This document shows, piece by piece, positions 1-7,504 of a stretch of DNA of 18,607 nt. The notes below the pieces were generated by a model. The model searched no databases and was not told the origin of the DNA. It saw nothing but the letters and a program-made list of their open reading frames with translations. Numbering within the stretch: the first letter of the stretch is position 1; each line of letters opens with the position of its first letter. The stretch spans positions 1 to 18,607 of the forward strand of contig URQJ01000017.1 in assembly GCA_900549945.1 (NCBI GenBank). Direction: 5' to 3'. Made by a program: the position numbers and the translations under genes. This DNA is from an uncultured Oscillospiraceae bacterium (lineage in GTDB: Bacteria > Bacillota > Clostridia > Oscillospirales > Acutalibacteraceae).

Positions 1-700
1 CTGCGCGGCAGGAAAGGCGCCGCCCCGCCCGCGGCTGCGCGCGGCCTGAAACCGCGATGCGCCCCTCCGTTTTCGAAACAATCTCCCCGCGCGCGAATAC
101 ATCTGTAATCTCAATACCGTCCCAGAAGGTCAGAAAAGCCTTTTGCCAGATGCCGAGGTTGACGAGGCGCGTCGAGAAATCCCACTTGTAGCCGAAGCGG
201 CTCTTCTGCGTGAATGTCTCACTCGTTCTGCCGATCTGCCCCATCTCGTCGGGCGCGTGGCGGATCAGCACCCGCAGCACGGCCTTGCCGCCCGCCGCAT
301 ACAGCGCCGTAACGTCAAAGCCGAACGGCTCGAACATGCCGGTGTGGCTGCCCAGCAGCGTGCCGTTCCAGTAGACCGAGCACGCGTAATCCACGCCTTC
401 GAAGTCGAGCCGCACCCTCTCGCTTTTCTGCGGCGGCAGCTCGATTTCCGCCTCATAAATCCACCATTTGTTCTCGATCCACTCGCATTGCAGGCTGTTC
501 ATGCCCGCATACGGGTGCGGGATGTACCCGGCGCGGTAAAGCGCGAGCGCCACGCCGCCGGGCACCTGCGCCGGTATCCAGCCCGTAATGCCCTCGAGCG
601 GCTTGCCCGTTTCCATGCTGTTTTCGCGGAGCGGCACGTACGGCGCCGTGCCCTTGAGCCGCCACGCGCACTGCGACAGATCGTACTGGCTTTTACACAT
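1..700 (-). CDS. GH2 family glycosidase, beta-mannosidase-like, N-terminal part (runs off the left edge)
   Basis: The frame is open from an ATG at 700 to the window edge, giving about 233 N-terminal residues. A strong Shine-Dalgarno (AGAGGAGG, 7 nt before the ATG) fixes the start. The visible part is the N-terminal jelly-roll sugar-binding domain of glycoside hydrolase family 2: residues in the motifs WWIYEAEI, LDFEGVDYACSVYWNG and HTGMFEPFGFDVT, followed by YKWDFSTRLVNLGIW, which resembles the FGWDWGPRLPTCGIW-type segment of beta-mannosidases. The catalytic barrel lies outside the window, so substrate is uncertain; beta-mannosidase is my first choice, another GH2 exo-glycosidase the alternative. 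There is no signal peptide, so it should act in the cytoplasm. It lies 78 nt downstream of the sugar-binding lipoprotein on the same strand and is probably the last-acting enzyme of this uptake operon, hydrolysing imported oligosaccharides. Confidence 0.85.
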   Translation of the reverse strand, partial: MCKSQYDLSQCAWRLKGTAPYVPLRENSMETGKPLEGITGWIPAQVPGGVALALYRAGYIPHPYAGMNSLQCEWIENKWWIYEAEIELPPQKSERVRLDFEGVDYACSVYWNGTLLGSHTGMFEPFGFDVTALYAAGGKAVLRVLIRHAPDEMGQIGRTSETFTQKSRFGYKWDFSTRLVNLGIWQKAFLTFWDGIEITDVFARGEIVSKTEGRIAVSGRAQPRAGRRLSCRA

Positions 701-728
701 CGGAATGCCTCCTCTTACATCATATAGG

Positions 729-766
729 AAGGAGCGCCTCGGCTCTGCTTTTCCGAAGCGCTCCTT
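729..766 (-). terminator. Intercistronic hairpin between the sugar-binding lipoprotein gene and the GH2 gene
   Basis: An inverted repeat pairs 729-737 with 758-766 (9 bp) and, after one mismatch, 739-742 with 753-756, around a 10-nt loop. On the minus strand the stem is followed by TTCCTATATG, which is a poor U-tract, so full termination is doubtful. On the plus strand it is followed by TTTTTG. Inference: a partial terminator or mRNA 3'-end stabiliser that lets the binding-protein message exceed that of the glycosidase. Such hairpins are common after binding-protein genes. Confidence 0.6.
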
Positions 767-778
767 TTTGTGCCGGTC

Positions 779-2386
779 TTATTCGCCGAACACCTCGTTG
801 ATCTCGGCGCAGGCTCTCTCCGCCTGCTCCTTATTTTCATCGATAAACTGGTTCCAGATCGCCTCCGGGTCATCCGAAATGACCGCCTGAATGAAATCGT
901 CGGAGGTGCCGTTCAGCACGGACGCAAACGCATCCTTCTCCGTGGAGGAGAAATACGTCAGGTCATAGTTGCTCGGCGTATAGTTGGGGTTTGTCTCCCA
1001 TGTCTCCATATTCGTCTTGAACAAGTCGTTGATCACATAGTCGCTCGCGTTGGGGTTGCCCTCGAGGAACAGGTCGAGGCCTTCGAGGATAAAATACTTC
1101 TGGAAAGCGCGCTGGTTCGTGATGTATTCCTTATCGCCGCCGGCAGTCGCCTCCTCAGCGGTGTAATTCAGCGTGACGTTCCCGTCCGCGTCCTTCGTCC
1201 AGTCCTCGCCCTCGACACCGTAGGCGTACTTTTCGATCTGCTCCTCCTCGAGCAGCCAGTTGCCGACGGCCAGCCAGCGCTCCATGACCTCGTCACGGCA
1301 GTCGTTGTCGAACGCGAAGGAGCCCCACCACTCGTCCATCTGGGAGACCGCGTACTTGCCGTCGTCCATCTTGACGGTGAACAGGCCGAGGTCCTCCTCC
1401 TCAAAGCCGTCGATCGTCGAAACCATCTGGTTCACGGTATCCTGCAGAATCGACGGGCCGAGGTTGCTGTAGATCACGGCGCTGCGGCCGGCCATAAAGC
1501 GCTCCTTGCCGGCGTTGTTCGCATCCGTGTAGCTGTCGGCCGCAAGCAGGCCCTCGTCGTACAGGCTCTTAATCTCCAAAATCGCATCCATCGATGTGGG
1601 ATCGGGCGCACCCCAAACGTACTGCCCGTCCACCATCTCATAGCCGGAGATGTACGGGTTCCACTTGCGCGCGAAGCCGCACCAGCTGTTGCCGCCGTTT
1701 TCAAAATCGAAGGGGATCAGCTTTTCGCCGAGCTGGCCGGGGTCCTCCGCCTTGACCTTGCGCAGATAGTCCTTAAACTCGTCCCAAGTCAGGTCCTGCA
1801 CCGGCGCGTAGTCGAGGCCCATCGCATTGGCCCAGTCGCGGCGGTAGGCGAACATGTAGGAATCGTACTCGTTGTACGGGTTGTTGTTCTTGATTTTCGG
1901 GAACGCATACAGGTTGCCGTCCACGAGCAGCTTTTCAAAGATCGTGTACTTCTCGGTCAGCGCCTCGAGGTTCGGGTAAGCGGAGAGGTCGCTCGGCAGC
2001 GCCTTAAAAATGCCCTCCTGCGCCCACTCGACATATTCGGCGTAGTTCAGGTTGTACCAAGCGATGACCTCGGGGAAGCTGTCCGTCGCGGCCAGCGTGC
2101 GGGTCACGTCGTCCCAGTTGTCCCACGCGACGAGCTGCACCGTGAAATCAATGTTGAACTTCTCGCAGGCCTCGGCGACCAGCGGGTAATCCAGCATTTC
2201 CTCCGCGCCGTCGATCGAGAAGATCTCAAAGCTCAGGTGCTCGGCGTAGGGGTCGTCCGCATCTCTCGACGTCTCCTGCCCGCCGGCATTCGAGGACGAG
2301 GACGCATCGGCGCCGCCGCTGCACCCGGCAAAGGCGGAAACTGTGAGAAGAAGGGCCAGTAGCGTGCATAACCATCTTTTCTTCAT
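779..2386 (-). CDS. ABC transporter extracellular sugar-binding lipoprotein (LipO-like, CUT1 family)
   Basis: The 535-residue protein begins MKKRW, then a hydrophobic stretch and a lipobox FAGC with the lipidated Cys at residue 22, then a Ser/Ala-rich linker. It should be a lipoprotein on the outer face of the membrane. The mature part is a family 1-type solute-binding protein of the large LipO/YtcQ kind (about 500-560 residues), with segments such as WYNLNYAEYVEWAQEGIFK and YAFPKIKNNNPYNEY near the N-terminal lobe. It should capture an oligosaccharide and hand it to the two permeases encoded just upstream. The start is set at ATG 2386 because AAGGAG lies 10 nt before it and the signal peptide begins there; the frame stays open 13 codons further upstream, which I reject. 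No ATPase gene is present. Such CUT1 systems commonly share an MsmX-type ATPase encoded elsewhere. Substrate is inferred only from the neighbouring GH2 gene. Confidence 0.93.
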   Translation of the reverse strand: MKKRWLCTLLALLLTVSAFAGCSGGADASSSSNAGGQETSRDADDPYAEHLSFEIFSIDGAEEMLDYPLVAEACEKFNIDFTVQLVAWDNWDDVTRTLAATDSFPEVIAWYNLNYAEYVEWAQEGIFKALPSDLSAYPNLEALTEKYTIFEKLLVDGNLYAFPKIKNNNPYNEYDSYMFAYRRDWANAMGLDYAPVQDLTWDEFKDYLRKVKAEDPGQLGEKLIPFDFENGGNSWCGFARKWNPYISGYEMVDGQYVWGAPDPTSMDAILEIKSLYDEGLLAADSYTDANNAGKERFMAGRSAVIYSNLGPSILQDTVNQMVSTIDGFEEEDLGLFTVKMDDGKYAVSQMDEWWGSFAFDNDCRDEVMERWLAVGNWLLEEEQIEKYAYGVEGEDWTKDADGNVTLNYTAEEATAGGDKEYITNQRAFQKYFILEGLDLFLEGNPNASDYVINDLFKTNMETWETNPNYTPSNYDLTYFSSTEKDAFASVLNGTSDDFIQAVISDDPEAIWNQFIDENKEQAERACAEINEVFGE

Positions 2387-2439
2387 TGAAAACGCTCCTT
2401 TTAAATTATGATTATACGATCGCAATAGCTGCGATACAT

Positions 2440-3321
2440 TCAGGATTTGATGGCGCCGATCATGACGCCCTTAACGAAATAGCGCTGCAAAAACGGGTAG
2501 ACCATCATGATGGGCAGCATCGTCACCATAACGGCGGCAGCCTTCAGGCCCTCGGAAAACGCCGGTCTGCCGGCCTCCGGCGGGATATTGTCCACAATGC
2601 CGGAGGAGGACCAGAGGATCTGCCGCAGCTCGAGCTGCATCGGCCACAGCTTGGCGTTACCGAGGAACAGGCTCGCGTGGAACCACTCGTTCCAGCGGCT
2701 GACCGCGTAAAACAGCACAAGCGTCGCGATCGCCGGCTTAACGAGCGGCAGGTCGATCGTCCAGAAGATGCGCAGCGGGCCGGCGCCGTCCAGCGTGGCC
2801 GCCTCGTCGAGGTCGGGCGGAAGCTGCTCGAAGAAATTGCGCAGAATAATCATATTGAAAATGCTGCACGCCGAGGGGATGATGATCGCCCAGCGCGTGT
2901 TGATGAGGCCGAGCTGCTTTACGAGCAGGAAGAACGGGATCAGGCCGCCGCTGAAATACATCGTGAAAATCACCATGTTCTGAAAAAACGCGCGGCCGGG
3001 GTAGCCCTTCTTGGCGAGGCCGTAGGCCAGCGTCGTCGTAATGAACATGCTGAAGATCACGCCGACCACCGTGTAAAACACGCTGTTCCCAAAGGAGCGC
3101 ACCATCGTCGAGCCGACGAATATGTCGCGGTAGTTGCCGAGCGTCGGCTCCTTCGGCCAGAGGGTGCTGCTGTTCATGATGTATTCCTGCTGCGTCATGA
3201 ACGACTGGATGATCGTGAGGTAAAACGGGATCAGCACGATAAGCATCAGAAGCGTCAGAACGCAGACATTGACGATGTCGAACGTCTCGATCTTCTTTCT
3301 TTTGCGCAGTTTCTTCGCCAT
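2440..3321 (-). CDS. Carbohydrate ABC transporter permease, YtcP/AraQ type
   Basis: The 293-residue inner-membrane protein has about six membrane helices and starts with a basic cytoplasmic tail (KKLRKRKK). The cytoplasmic EAA loop that docks the ATPase is clear: EAATLDGAGPLRIFWTIDLP at about residues 190-210. This matches the second permease (MalG-like) of CUT1 sugar importers. The ATG at 3321 overlaps the TGA of the preceding permease (TGATG), a sign of translational coupling, with an AAGGGGG Shine-Dalgarno about 9 nt upstream. An in-frame GTG one codon earlier is possible but less likely. It partners the permease encoded at 3321-4253 to form the channel, fed by the lipoprotein encoded 53 nt downstream. 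Confidence 0.94.
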   Translation of the reverse strand: MAKKLRKRKKIETFDIVNVCVLTLLMLIVLIPFYLTIIQSFMTQQEYIMNSSTLWPKEPTLGNYRDIFVGSTMVRSFGNSVFYTVVGVIFSMFITTTLAYGLAKKGYPGRAFFQNMVIFTMYFSGGLIPFFLLVKQLGLINTRWAIIIPSACSIFNMIILRNFFEQLPPDLDEAATLDGAGPLRIFWTIDLPLVKPAIATLVLFYAVSRWNEWFHASLFLGNAKLWPMQLELRQILWSSSGIVDNIPPEAGRPAFSEGLKAAAVMVTMLPIMMVYPFLQRYFVKGVMIGAIKS

Positions 3322-4253
3322 CACATGATGCCCCCTTCCCCGAGCAGCTTGGCGATCTTGTTCGCCGCCAGCAGAAATACGAAGTTGATCACGGATTTCG
3401 CAAGGCCCATCGCCGTGCTGAACCCGTAGTTCGGTTTGTCCTGAAACGTTTTTCTGTAGATGTACGTGTCCATATTCTCAGCCGCGTCCTGCACCACGGG
3501 GTTGACCATGTTGAGGATCTGGTCAAAGCCGTTGTTCATAATGCCGCCGAACGCGAGGATCAGCAAAATCACCGCCGTCGATTTGATGCCCGGCCACGTG
3601 ATGTACAGCATCTTATGGTAGCGGTTCGCGCCGTCCACCTCGGCCGCCTCGTAAAGCTCGGGGCTGATGCCCGCCATCGCCGCGAGGTAGAGGATCGCGC
3701 TCCAGCCCACGCCCTTCCACACGTTCGTCGCGTAGAGCAGCGGGCGGATCAGGTCCGCGTTCGTCAGGAAATTATAGGTTTCCCCGCCGCACATGCGGAT
3801 AATCATGTTGACGAATCCCTCCGAGGAAAACAGCGTCGTCATCAGGCCGCCGATGATGACCCACGAAAGGAAATTCGGAAAGGTGTAAACCGTTTGCAGC
3901 ACCTTCTTGTAGCGGTTCGCCCGCAGCTCATTCAGAAGCATCGCCAGAATGATGGGCCCCGGAAATCCGGTTATAATATACCAAAAGCCCATGCGGAAGG
4001 TATTGAGAAACGCCCGCCAGAATGCGTCCTGCCCGAACATCGTCACAAAGTTCTTGTAGATCGGGTCGGCCCACGGGCTGCCGAGAATGCCCGCGCTGAT
4101 CTTGAAATCTTTAAAGGCCAGCGTCAGGCCGTACATGGGCACGTAGCTGAACAAAACCAGATACGCAATGCCCGGCAGCAGGAAAAGGTAGATCCATTTA
4201 TGCTTTTTGATTTGCTTCCACAGCGGTTTTTTGGCTGCTTTCGCCGTTGTCAT
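3321..4253 (-). CDS. Carbohydrate ABC transporter permease, LplB type
   Basis: First gene of the uptake operon, 310 residues. A basic N-terminus (KKPLWKQIKKHKWIY) is followed by the first membrane helix and the typical LplB segment YVPMYGLTLAFKDF. About six helices are expected. The EAA loop reads EAAEVDGANRYHKMLYITWP at about residues 207-226. The family is the MalF-like permease of CUT1 importers; with the following permease it forms the membrane channel. The ATG at 4253 is preceded by a G-rich Shine-Dalgarno (GAGGGGG). The last codons, ATG TGA, overlap the next start. Its 5' side faces the divergent response-regulator gene, so the operon is probably switched on by that two-component system. 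Confidence 0.94.
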   Translation of the reverse strand: MTTAKAAKKPLWKQIKKHKWIYLFLLPGIAYLVLFSYVPMYGLTLAFKDFKISAGILGSPWADPIYKNFVTMFGQDAFWRAFLNTFRMGFWYIITGFPGPIILAMLLNELRANRYKKVLQTVYTFPNFLSWVIIGGLMTTLFSSEGFVNMIIRMCGGETYNFLTNADLIRPLLYATNVWKGVGWSAILYLAAMAGISPELYEAAEVDGANRYHKMLYITWPGIKSTAVILLILAFGGIMNNGFDQILNMVNPVVQDAAENMDTYIYRKTFQDKPNYGFSTAMGLAKSVINFVFLLAANKIAKLLGEGGIM

Positions 4254-4309
4254 ACGCTCACTTTCCCCCTCGAAGTTCTTTTTCGTCCTCTTGTGCTTTC
4301 GCTGTGATT

Positions 4310-4338
4310 ATGGTATCATTTTAACAATTTCTTCACAA
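4310..4338 (-). promoter_or_regulatory. Candidate promoter of the sugar ABC transporter operon
   Basis: On the minus strand, TTGTGA (4338-4333) and TACCAT (4315-4310) are separated by 17 bp. A TG sits in the extended -10 position (TGA before TACCAT). The -10 hexamer itself is weak, as expected for an activator-dependent promoter. It lies about 57 bp before the LplB-type permease ATG. Consensus match only; no transcript data. Confidence 0.45.
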
Positions 4339-4360
4339 TACAGTCGTTTCGGATAACAAT
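4332..4360 (+). promoter_or_regulatory. Candidate promoter of the two-component system genes
   Basis: TTCACA (4332-4337) and AACAAT (4355-4360) are 17 bp apart on the plus strand, 5/6 and 4/6 matches to sigma-A hexamers. The -35 overlaps the -35 of the divergent transporter promoter, so binding of polymerase or regulator at one should affect the other. Confidence 0.4.
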
Positions 4361-4361
4361 G

Positions 4362-4390
4362 TTTGCTTTTTTGGGGAATTTTCAAGCAAA
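4362..4390. repeat. 7-bp inverted repeat in the leader of the response-regulator gene
   Basis: TTTGCTT (4362-4368) and AAGCAAA (4384-4390) form a dyad with a 15-bp A/T- and G-run spacer, between the candidate promoter and the Shine-Dalgarno at 4411-4415. It could be a regulator-binding site or a small RNA hairpin; AraC-type regulators more often use direct repeats, so the role is open. Confidence 0.35.
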
Positions 4391-4420
4391 ACGGATAGAT
4401 ATTTGCGTACGGAGGCTTTT

Positions 4421-5521
4421 ATGTATCAGCTCTTATTTGCAGACAACGAAAAAATGGCGCTTCTGTCTACCGAGCGTTCTCTCCCGCTTCAGGAGCACCG
4501 GATGGAGACGGCCGCCAGCCTGTGCGACGCCTTCGAGGCGATGCGCCTTTTGGAAGCCCGCTACTTCGACGCCGCCTTTCTGGACATCCGCATGCCCGGC
4601 CTTTCCGGCCTCGACATCATCCGCCGGCGGGTCGGGCAGCCGTTCTGCCCCGCGTTCGTCGTGATCAGCGGCTACTCGGATTTTATCTACATGAAGCAGG
4701 CCATCCAGCTCGGCGCGTTCGACTACTGCTTAAAGCCCCTGCAAAAGGCGGAATCGGCCGCACTGCTCGACCGGCTCGAACCGCACCTCTATCAAAACCG
4801 GCTGAAAAACGGCCCGCTTTTGCTCGCCCGCCTGTGCGACCCCAAAACGCAGGACGAAACGCTCGCCTTCTGCGGCCTTTCCAAGGCGGAAAACCCGCTC
4901 ACCGTCATCGCCGCCGCGGTGCCCTCCTGCAAAAGCCTGCTTTCCCTCGCCGGCGGAAAGCTCTTTTCCATTTTTAAGGACGAGCAGCGGGCGCTGCTTT
5001 TCACCACGGCCCCGGCCCCCGAGGCGGAGGAGGAAATCGGCCGCCTGCTTTCCATTCCCGGCTGCCGGATCGCGGCCGGGCATTTCGACTACGCCTCCGG
5101 CCGCCTAGCCCGCCTGCTCGAGCAGCTCCAGACCGACCTGCTGCTCACGAGCGCTGAGCGGCCCGTGATCCGCACCGTGGCCAGCGCCTCGAACGACGCC
5201 TTTCAGCGCCTGCTCGAGGAAGTGCGCAGGTCGTACACCGAGGAGCTTTCGCTTCAGGCCCTCGCGCAGAAATACAGCTTAAACTACTCCTATTGCAGCG
5301 AGCTTTTCAAGGCCGCCACGGGCTTTACCTTCTCGAAATACCTGATCCATCTGCGGATGAACGCGGCGGCCGGGCAGCTTCTCTCCACGAGCCGCCCGGT
5401 CACCGACATCGCCTATGCCGTGGGCTACCGCAACTACCACCACTTCACCGGGATGTTCAAGGCGTTCTTCGGGGTCACGCCCACGGAGTTCCGGCAGAAA
5501 AAAGGGGGCGCCCGGCCATGA
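4421..5521 (+). CDS. YesN-type response regulator: receiver plus AraC-type DNA-binding domain
   Basis: The 366-residue protein has an N-terminal receiver (about 1-120) with phospho-acceptor Asp55 in FLDIRMPGLSG, Ser83 as the switch hydroxyl and Lys105 in YCLKP. The acidic pocket reads ADNE (D8, N9, E10) where VDDE is usual, so the metal-binding second Asp is Asn. A middle part of about 140 residues has no clear domain, and the C-terminal 100 residues form an AraC-type double helix-turn-helix (LSLQALAQKYSLNYSYCSELF, then TDIAYAVGYRNYHHFTGMFK). At 366 residues it is shorter than the roughly 500 common for YesN proteins. ATG 4421 is chosen because GGAGG ends 5 nt before it; an in-frame TTG at 4403 precedes that site. 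The stop overlaps the kinase start (ATGA), so the pair is coupled. It probably activates the divergent ABC transporter operon. Confidence 0.93.
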   Translation: MYQLLFADNEKMALLSTERSLPLQEHRMETAASLCDAFEAMRLLEARYFDAAFLDIRMPGLSGLDIIRRRVGQPFCPAFVVISGYSDFIYMKQAIQLGAFDYCLKPLQKAESAALLDRLEPHLYQNRLKNGPLLLARLCDPKTQDETLAFCGLSKAENPLTVIAAAVPSCKSLLSLAGGKLFSIFKDEQRALLFTTAPAPEAEEEIGRLLSIPGCRIAAGHFDYASGRLARLLEQLQTDLLLTSAERPVIRTVASASNDAFQRLLEEVRRSYTEELSLQALAQKYSLNYSYCSELFKAATGFTFSKYLIHLRMNAAAGQLLSTSRPVTDIAYAVGYRNYHHFTGMFKAFFGVTPTEFRQKKGGARP

Positions 5522-7311
5522 AAAAGCTCGGCTCCATCAAAAGCAAGCTGATCCTTATGCTGATCACCGTCATCGCCTTCTGCTTTGCGGCGACCTGCGG
5601 GTACTACGCCTTCGTGCTCAATTTGATCCGCGACAAGGAGGAGGTATACGTGCGCAACTCCGTCAATCAGGTCGTCCAAAACATACAGACCTCCACGGAG
5701 GATATGATCCGCTTTGCAAAGATCGCCTCGACCAGCAACGCGACGCAGGATTTTCTCACGAGCAGCGACCCGCTCACGAGGCTGGAAAACTCGCGGGATG
5801 TTTCAAACTCGATCTTCTCCATCACGCAGGACAGCTCGGAGATCGCCATCCTCATCATGGAGGAGGACGGCGTCGCGCTCGCGCCGAAGCCGCTCCTCAC
5901 CGTCATCGACGCGCTCGAGAGCGACTATCTGCCCGCCCTATCTGGAAAATCCACCGGCTTCACCGGCCTGATGCACAACAGCTACGACGGCGTGAGCTAT
6001 TTCGCCTATTACAGGTCGATTCTCGACATCAAGAAAGACGTGCAGCTCCAGCGGCAGATCGGCGCCTGCGTCGTGCTGAAATCCCTCAACACGCTGCAAA
6101 AGTGCATCAATCTGGTCGAGACGACGCCGCACTCCCTGTTCTATGTTCTCGACGACGACCTCGAGGTGATCGTCTCCAACCAGAGCCAAACGGATTCCGC
6201 CGCCGCAGACCTGCTCCACAACCTGCGCACCGGAACGCTCGCGAACGGGGCGGTCCGCTCCGTCAACGGCAGCGACCACATGATCCTGTTCCAGTCGGTG
6301 CCCAATACGGACTGGCTCGTCGTGGGCGCGGTGCCGCTCAACGAGATCAATTCCGACCTGACGGGCCTTCTGTTTCTCGGCATCACCGTTCTGCTTTTGC
6401 TCGGGCTTCTGTTCGGGTTCTGGGGCATCGCCATCTTCCGCTCCGTGGCCCTGCCGGTCTTTGAGATCTCGAGGTTTTTAAAGGGCGACGCGTACTCAAA
6501 GCTCCACAAGCGGCTGTACCTCAAGAATGAGAACGAAGTCGGCGTTCTCGCCGAGCAGATCAACCGCATGCTCGACGAGCTTTCGGAGATGACGCACACG
6601 ATCCTGCGGAACAACTCCAACATGTACGAGCTCGACCTCGCGCGCAAGCGCGCCGAGCTTTCGGCCCTGCAAAGCCAGATCAACCCGCACTTTCTCTACA
6701 ACACGCTCGACTGCATCAAGGGCTACGGCTATCTGCTCGAGAGCGGCGAGATCGTGCAGATAGCCGATTCGCTCGCCCAGATCATGCGCTACTGCATCAA
6801 GGGGCGCGACATCGTCGCCCTTTCCGACGAGATCGGCATCGTCCGGCAGTATCTCTCCATCATCTCCATCCGCTTCGACAACCGCTTCGCCTTCGAAATT
6901 GATATTCCAGAAAGCGTTCAGGCTGTGAAGATGCCCCGCTTCATCCTCCAGCCGCTTGTGGAAAACGCCATCTACCACGGTCTCGAGCCCAAATACGGCG
7001 CGGGCCGCCTGCGCATTTACTGCTGCGGCGAAGCGCCCGGCACGGTGCAGATCTGCATCGCGGACAACGGCGCCGGCATCCCGCCCGACATACTGCAAAA
7101 AATACATGCGGAGCTTTCCGGCTCGAGCCCGCAGAGCCTTTTCGGCGTCGAGAGCCAAAAGGGGCTCGCGCTTTTGAACATCAACCAGCGCATACGCCAG
7201 TTCTTCGGGCCGGAATACGGCCTTTCGCTCGAAAGCACGCCCGGCGCGGGGACGCTCGTGCGCATCAGCATCCCGACAGAAGCCCCAGAGCCGCCCGCCC
7301 CAGCGGATTGA
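5518..7311 (+). CDS. YesM-type sensor histidine kinase
   Basis: The 597-residue membrane kinase has a first helix at about 10-33, an extracytoplasmic sensor region of about 245 residues and a second helix at about 281-308. A HAMP-like linker, a His_kinase domain (PF06580) and a HATPase domain follow. The phospho-acceptor is His391 in QINPHFLYNTLD. The ATP-binding N-box holds Asn483 (LVENAIYHG), the G1 box is DNGAGIP with Asp516, and the end reads TPGAGTLVRI. The extracytoplasmic part is probably a Cache-like sensor, as in many kinases of this family, but I cannot confirm that by eye. Its ATG overlaps the stop of the response-regulator gene (ATGA), so the two form a cognate pair. The likely signal is an extracellular sugar or the loaded binding protein. 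A perfect 15-bp hairpin follows the gene and ends the operon. Confidence 0.95.
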   Translation: MKKLGSIKSKLILMLITVIAFCFAATCGYYAFVLNLIRDKEEVYVRNSVNQVVQNIQTSTEDMIRFAKIASTSNATQDFLTSSDPLTRLENSRDVSNSIFSITQDSSEIAILIMEEDGVALAPKPLLTVIDALESDYLPALSGKSTGFTGLMHNSYDGVSYFAYYRSILDIKKDVQLQRQIGACVVLKSLNTLQKCINLVETTPHSLFYVLDDDLEVIVSNQSQTDSAAADLLHNLRTGTLANGAVRSVNGSDHMILFQSVPNTDWLVVGAVPLNEINSDLTGLLFLGITVLLLLGLLFGFWGIAIFRSVALPVFEISRFLKGDAYSKLHKRLYLKNENEVGVLAEQINRMLDELSEMTHTILRNNSNMYELDLARKRAELSALQSQINPHFLYNTLDCIKGYGYLLESGEIVQIADSLAQIMRYCIKGRDIVALSDEIGIVRQYLSIISIRFDNRFAFEIDIPESVQAVKMPRFILQPLVENAIYHGLEPKYGAGRLRIYCCGEAPGTVQICIADNGAGIPPDILQKIHAELSGSSPQSLFGVESQKGLALLNINQRIRQFFGPEYGLSLESTPGAGTLVRISIPTEAPEPPAPAD

Positions 7312-7320
7312 CCGTCCTTT

Positions 7321-7354
7321 GAAAGCCGCGCCGTCCTGTGACGGCGCGGCTTTC
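7321..7354 (+). terminator. Rho-independent terminator of the two-component operon
   Basis: A perfect 15-bp stem (7321-7335 with 7340-7354) closes a CTGT loop 9 nt after the kinase stop codon. Part of the T-run is inside the stem (GCTTTC), and the tail after it is short, but the stem is very stable. Confidence 0.8.
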
Positions 7355-7465
7355 TGCGCGCACGGGAAAATACGGCTTCCAAAGACCCGCGCTTTTATTT
7401 GTAATTCATTTCCGCGAATCAGATTCCCGATGTTTGCATCATGGTGCAGCGGCCGTATGTTTTGT

Positions 7466-7504
7466 AGAATTTTGGTAAATTCTGTCAAGGAAGGGAATTT
7501 ACCA
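7466..7504 (+). promoter_or_regulatory. Two overlapping inverted repeats covering the promoter end, Shine-Dalgarno and start of the XRE-like gene
   Basis: Directly visible: AGAATTT (7466-7472), TGGT, AAATTCT (7477-7483) form a 7-bp dyad. TGGTAAATTC (7473-7482) is also the exact reverse complement of GAATTTACCA (7495-7504), whose last A is the first base of the start codon. The 12-nt spacer between them holds the Shine-Dalgarno AAGGAAGG. A -10-like TAGAAT (7465-7470) overlaps the first arm; no good -35 is seen. Inference: three half-sites for autorepression by the encoded protein, or an mRNA hairpin that governs translation. Confidence 0.6.

Noticed and set aside
770..2362. Long open frame on the plus strand opposite the sugar-binding lipoprotein gene
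   Set aside because: Antisense to a clear gene, rich in Arg/Val/Leu/Ala as expected from complementary GC-rich codons, no Shine-Dalgarno and no recognisable domain.
4403..4420. Upstream TTG start for the response regulator
   Set aside because: The GGAGG at 4411-4415 lies downstream of it and is well placed for ATG 4421; receiver domains begin at that Met.
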